A DNA stretch of 64,000 nucleotides from RYN-230 sp963844695 (GTDB lineage: Bacteria; Actinomycetota; Actinomycetes; Streptosporangiales; Streptosporangiaceae), in the NCBI GenBank assembly GCA_963844695.1, contig CAWJPL010000027.1, positions 62,001-126,000 of the forward strand. The letters run 5' to 3'. Made by a program: the position numbers and the translations under genes. Below are positions 60,644 through 64,000 of this stretch, one piece after another (the first letter of the stretch is position 1; every line of letters starts with the position of its first letter). The notes below the pieces were generated by a model. The model worked only from the letters and a program-made list of their open reading frames with translations. It did no database searches and was not told the origin of the DNA.

Positions 60644-63377
60644 TCAGGATTGGCCGAGAGACACGCGGGCCAGGTCGCGGCGCGACGTCACATCGAGCTT
60701 CCGGAACACCTTGCGCAGGTGGTAGTCAACGGTGCTGGGACTGATGAACAGCTTCGAGGCGATCTCCGGGTTGGTCGCGCCGCGGGACGCCAGCGCCGCG
60801 ATCTGGGTCTCCTGGGGAGTGAGGTCGTTGCGCGTCTCCGGGCTCCGCTTGCGGGCGTTCTCCCCGGTGGCCACCAGTTCGGTCCGGGCCCGCTCGGCGA
60901 AGCCGGCCGCCCCCATGTCCTCGAACTGCGTGCGGGCCGTGCGCAGCTGCTCCCGGGCCTCGGCTCGGCGCTTACGCCGGCGCAGCCACTCGCCGTACAG
61001 GAGATGGGTCCGGGCCAGGTGGGTCGCGCTCGGGCTGAGGGCCAGGTAGCCGAGCGCGCTGGTGTAGAGCGCCTCGGCGTCCCGATCGCCGGCCAGCAGC
61101 GCCCGGGAGCGGGCCAGCAGGCCGAGGGCCATCGGCGGCCCGTCCGCCGGTGTCCGGCCCGCCATCCGGGCGAGTGCTTCCCGGGCGGCGGCGCCGTCGC
61201 CGCCGCGGACCGCGGCCTCGACGAAATCAGCCCCGCCGAAGGCGCTCACCAGCAGGTTGTCCTCGAACGCGCCCGGCGCGGCCGCCATCGCCTCCTGGTA
61301 CTGGCCGAGGCTGAGCTCCAGCACGCAGCGGGCGTAGTCGACCCAGGCCAGCTTCCAGCCCTGGCCCTGGGACCGGGCCGCGTCGGCCACCGCGCCGGCC
61401 TGCGCCCGGGTTTCGCGTTCGCGCCCGCGCCACGCCATCACGATGAGGTTCCCGAGGTGGCAGTCGGAGTCCCGTGCGGCCTCGATCGCTTCCCGCTCGG
61501 TGAAACGCGCCTGGGCCTCGTCGAGTGAGCCGGCGAACAAGTCGGACGTGCCGGCGTAGACGAGGGCCACGGCCAGGGCGCTCACGGCGCCCTGCCGGCG
61601 GGCCTGGCGCTCCATCCGGCTGGCCAGCGCGCGCAAGGCGGCGTCGTCGCCGATGATCTCCGCGGCGCGGCAGCCGGCTTCGAGCCAGGCCAGCATCTCC
61701 GCCGACTCGGACCGATCACGCTGGAGCGCGGAAACCGCCTCGCGCACCAGGGGAGCGGCCGCCCGGTGGCCGTCGAGGATCAGGGCCGCGTGGGCGTCGA
61801 GGAGCAGGTCGCCCAGGCCCGGGACCGCTCCGGCCGGAAGGGCCGCGCGGCGGGCGGCCACGGCGATGTCCACGTCCGTCGCGTCGTCGAGCGAGAGAGG
61901 GCCGGAGATGGCGGCCGACGAGAGCGCGTCCAGCAGGGCGCTCCGGGCCAGGCGCACGTCGAGGGGAGCGAGTTGGGCGGCCGCCCCCAGCAGCACGGCG
62001 GCTGCTTCCGCGGGCTGGCTCAGGGCGTGGTGGATCTCCCCTTGCGCCCGTTTGGCCAGGCCCTCGTGGAGCGGGTCACCAGGACGGTCGCGTGATCTTG
62101 TCCAGCAGGACCTGGGCTTGTCCCGGGTCGCCGGCGGTGCTCTCGGCGCGGGCGGCGGCCAGGAGCCTGCGGGCCCGGGTCTCCGGGTCCGGGCTGAGCA
62201 CGGCCGCCCGGGTCAGGAACGCGGCGCTCGCCGCCCAGCCGCCCCGGATCATGGCCCGGTGCGCGGCGCGCTCGAGGCCCGCCGCCACGCCCTCGTCGGG
62301 CTCGGCGGCGGCTTCGGAGAAATGCCACGCCCGCCGGTCCGGATCCTGGCCCGGATCGGTGGCGGCGGCCAGGGCCTTGTGGATCCGGCGGCGCTCGATC
62401 GGGGTGGCGCTGTGGTAGATCGCGGAACGGACCAGGGGATGCCGGAACCGGACCACGGAGCCGAGGACCACCAGGTCCCCAGCCTGGGCCGGGGCGGCCG
62501 AATCGGGCGTGAAACCGAGGTCACGGCCGGCCCGCCAGAGCAGGGCGGGGTCTCCCGTCGGCTCGGCGGCCGCGGTCAGCAGCAGCGTCTGGGTGGCGGC
62601 CGGAAGACCGCGCGTCTGCCGCAGGAACCCGGCTTCGAGCTGGGGGCCGAGCGGCAAGAGCTCGGGCAGCGGGTCCCCGCCGGTGAGCTGGGCGGGGGTG
62701 AGTTCCTGGCCGACCTCGATGAGCGCCAGCGGGTTGCCCCGGGTCTGCGCCACGATCCGCGTGCCGACCTCGTCGTCGAGGTCACCGATCCCGGCGCAGA
62801 GCAGCTCGCGGGCGGCTGGCGCAGGCAGTCCCGGCAGATGGACATCGGGGAGGTCAGCGAACCCGGCCGGCCGGTCCGAGGGCTCGCGGACGGCGAACAG
62901 GATCGCGATGGCGTCGGCGTGCAGGCGGCGGGCCACGAACGCCAGCACGGCCGCGGACTCGCGGTCAAGCCATTGCGCGTCGTCGACGACGCACAGCAGT
63001 CCTCGCTGGCTGGCCAGATGACCCAGCAAGGTCAAGGTCGCGAGGGCGACCAGGAAACGGTCGGGTGGCCCCCGGTCGCGGAGCCCGAACGCTGAGTTCA
63101 GGGCGTCGCGCTGGGGAGGCGGGAGGGCGGCGACGTCGCCGAGGTAGGGCAGCAGCAGCTGATGCAGCCCGGCGAAGCCCAGCTCCATCTCCGACTCGAC
63201 CGCCTCGACCCGGGCGACCTCCAGGTCCGCCGCGGCGCTGACCGCGTAGTCCAGCAGAGCGGTCTTACCGATCCCGGGTTCGCCGCGCAGCACCAGGACG
63301 CCGCTCAGGCCCTGGCGGGCGGCCGCAAGAACGCGATCTACCCGATCGCGCTCATCGGCGCGACCCAGCAGCGTCAT
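60644..63377 (-). CDS. Large ATP-binding LuxR-family regulator (LAL), frameshifted near 62086
   Basis: STAND-type regulator of about 910 residues, paralogous to 35940-38656. N-terminal MTLLGRADERDRVDRVLA, Walker A LVLRGEPGIGKTALLDYA, Walker B LLCVVDDAQWLDRES, ATPase lid region up to KITRPS; then, in the next frame, GDPLHEGLAKRAQGEI and a long helical repeat region, ending in the LuxR HTH LTPQETQIAALASRGATNPEIASKLFISPSTVDYHLRKVF. Removal of one base near 62086 joins the halves. ATG 63377 chosen. The divergent alpha/beta hydrolase gene is its nearest possible target. Confidence 0.87.
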
Positions 63378-63576
63378 GAACCTCACCCTACGCGCAGTTA
63401 GTGACGGCAACCGGTCCCGGTCGTTACGGCCGCCTGTCCCGCGCACCGTCGCCCCGCGTACGGCGCCCGGGCCACTACGCGGTTCGCGGGATTCGATGCC
63501 AGCCGGATTCAGGTCACGGTGAAGTAACAGACCTTGCTGATTGCCGGAGCAGGGCGTCAGCAGACGGGACCACGTC

Positions 63577-64000
63577 ATGAAAGCCACCCGCACGCACGTC
63601 ATCTTCATTCACGGCATGTGGCTGCACGCCTCCAGCTGGAATCCCTGGCTCGAGCATTTCCGCGCGGCCGGCTACGAGCCGATCGCCCCCGGCTGGCCCG
63701 GAGAGCCGGACACCGTGGCGGAGGCGCGGGAGCACCCCGAACTGGTGGCCGACAAGACCATCGACGACGCCATCGCCCACTACACGAAGATCATCGACTC
63801 CCTCGACGCGGGCCCGATCCTCATCGGGCACTCCTTCGGGGGCCTGCTCGCCGAGAAGCTGCTCGGCCAGGGGATCGGCGTCGCCGGTGTCGCCATCGAT
63901 CCCGCGCAGATCAAGGGGGTCCTGCCGCTTCCGCTCGCCCAGCTCCGCGCGGCGCTGCCCGCCCTGCGCAATCCAGCCAACCTGCACAAGTCCGTGTCCC
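63577..64000 (+). CDS. Alpha/beta hydrolase, partial at the right edge
   Basis: The first 141 codons of an alpha/beta-hydrolase-fold protein that continues past the window. Seen: HVIFIHGMWLHASSWNPWLEHFRAAGYEPIAPGWPG (oxyanion HGMW and core strands), then IDSLDAGPILIGHSFGGLLAEKLL with the nucleophile Ser in GHSFGG near residue 90. The catalytic Asp and His would lie beyond 64000. ATG 63577 lies in a 199-bp gap after the divergent LuxR regulator, which may control it. Relatives are esterases or epoxide-hydrolase-like enzymes; the substrate is unknown. Confidence 0.85.
   Translation, partial: MKATRTHVIFIHGMWLHASSWNPWLEHFRAAGYEPIAPGWPGEPDTVAEAREHPELVADKTIDDAIAHYTKIIDSLDAGPILIGHSFGGLLAEKLLGQGIGVAGVAIDPAQIKGVLPLPLAQLRAALPALRNPANLHKSVS

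Noticed and set aside
1..64000. tRNA, rRNA, riboswitch or CRISPR features
   Set aside because: Reading both strands I found no convincing cloverleaf, rRNA segment, riboswitch aptamer or regular repeat-spacer array; a covariance-model scan would be needed to exclude small RNAs.

Overview
The window is high-GC actinobacterial chromosome. Codon third positions are almost all G or C, GTG starts are common and same-strand genes are packed with TGATG overlaps. The content is typical of a large soil actinomycete (Streptosporangiales, Streptomycetales or Catenulisporales-like; the order cannot be fixed from sequence alone): a DUF574-type S-adenosyl methyltransferase, two large ATP-binding LuxR regulators, a mycothiol-type nitroreductase homologue, a secreted glucodextranase and a Tat-exported BBE flavoprotein. 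I saw no rRNA, tRNA, CRISPR, insertion sequence, prophage or large secondary-metabolite synthase.

Layout. 1-6112: divergent thioesterase and an acyl-CoA catabolic operon (thiolase-like, nitronate monooxygenase-like, acyl-CoA ligase, acyl-CoA dehydrogenase, SDR). 6132-9755: minus-strand ABC exporter with a two-component system. 10134-14902: ring-cleavage/oxidation module (VOC dioxygenase-like, FAH hydrolase, aldo/keto reductase; divergent GMC oxidoreductase) sharing an unusual three-half-site promoter/operator with the adjacent TetR gene. 14957-22311: phenylacetate catabolism (paaZ-A-B-C-D-E on minus; enoyl-CoA hydratase and a PaaR-like TetR on plus). 22412-26801: Lrp/AsnC regulator divergent from a branched-chain 2-oxoacid/pyruvate dehydrogenase operon. 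26834-27369: short GntR repressor with a strong palindrome and a small partner protein. 27389-33680: LysR gene divergent from an unusual operon (EPTP/EAR beta-propeller, uncharacterised 404-residue protein, HpcH/HpaI aldolase, amidohydrolase), followed by cupin and isochorismatase-like genes. 34110-38656: DUF574 methyltransferase, conserved unknown, LuxR regulator. 38676-45636: carotenoid oxygenase with a 58-residue membrane protein, secreted GH15 glucodextranase, AMP-dependent ligase. 45833-50000: RNase H, DsbA-like mycothiol nitroreductase homologue, class I FBP aldolase, YegP protein, decayed ABC-F remnant. 50056-64000: mannitol dehydrogenase, several single-gene units, Tat BBE oxidoreductase, MBL hydrolase, second LuxR regulator, start of an alpha/beta hydrolase.

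The dominant theme is catabolism of CoA thioesters and aromatic acids under local repressors: the paa products acetyl-CoA and succinyl-CoA, the branched-chain dehydrogenase products and the acyl-CoA operon all feed central metabolism.

Quality note. About a dozen otherwise well-conserved genes are each broken by a single-base shift in a GC-rich run. Because the protein resumes at once in another frame, I treat most as assembly or sequencing indels and annotate the whole gene. Only the ABC-F gene and the nuclease fragment at 55.4 kb look truly decayed.
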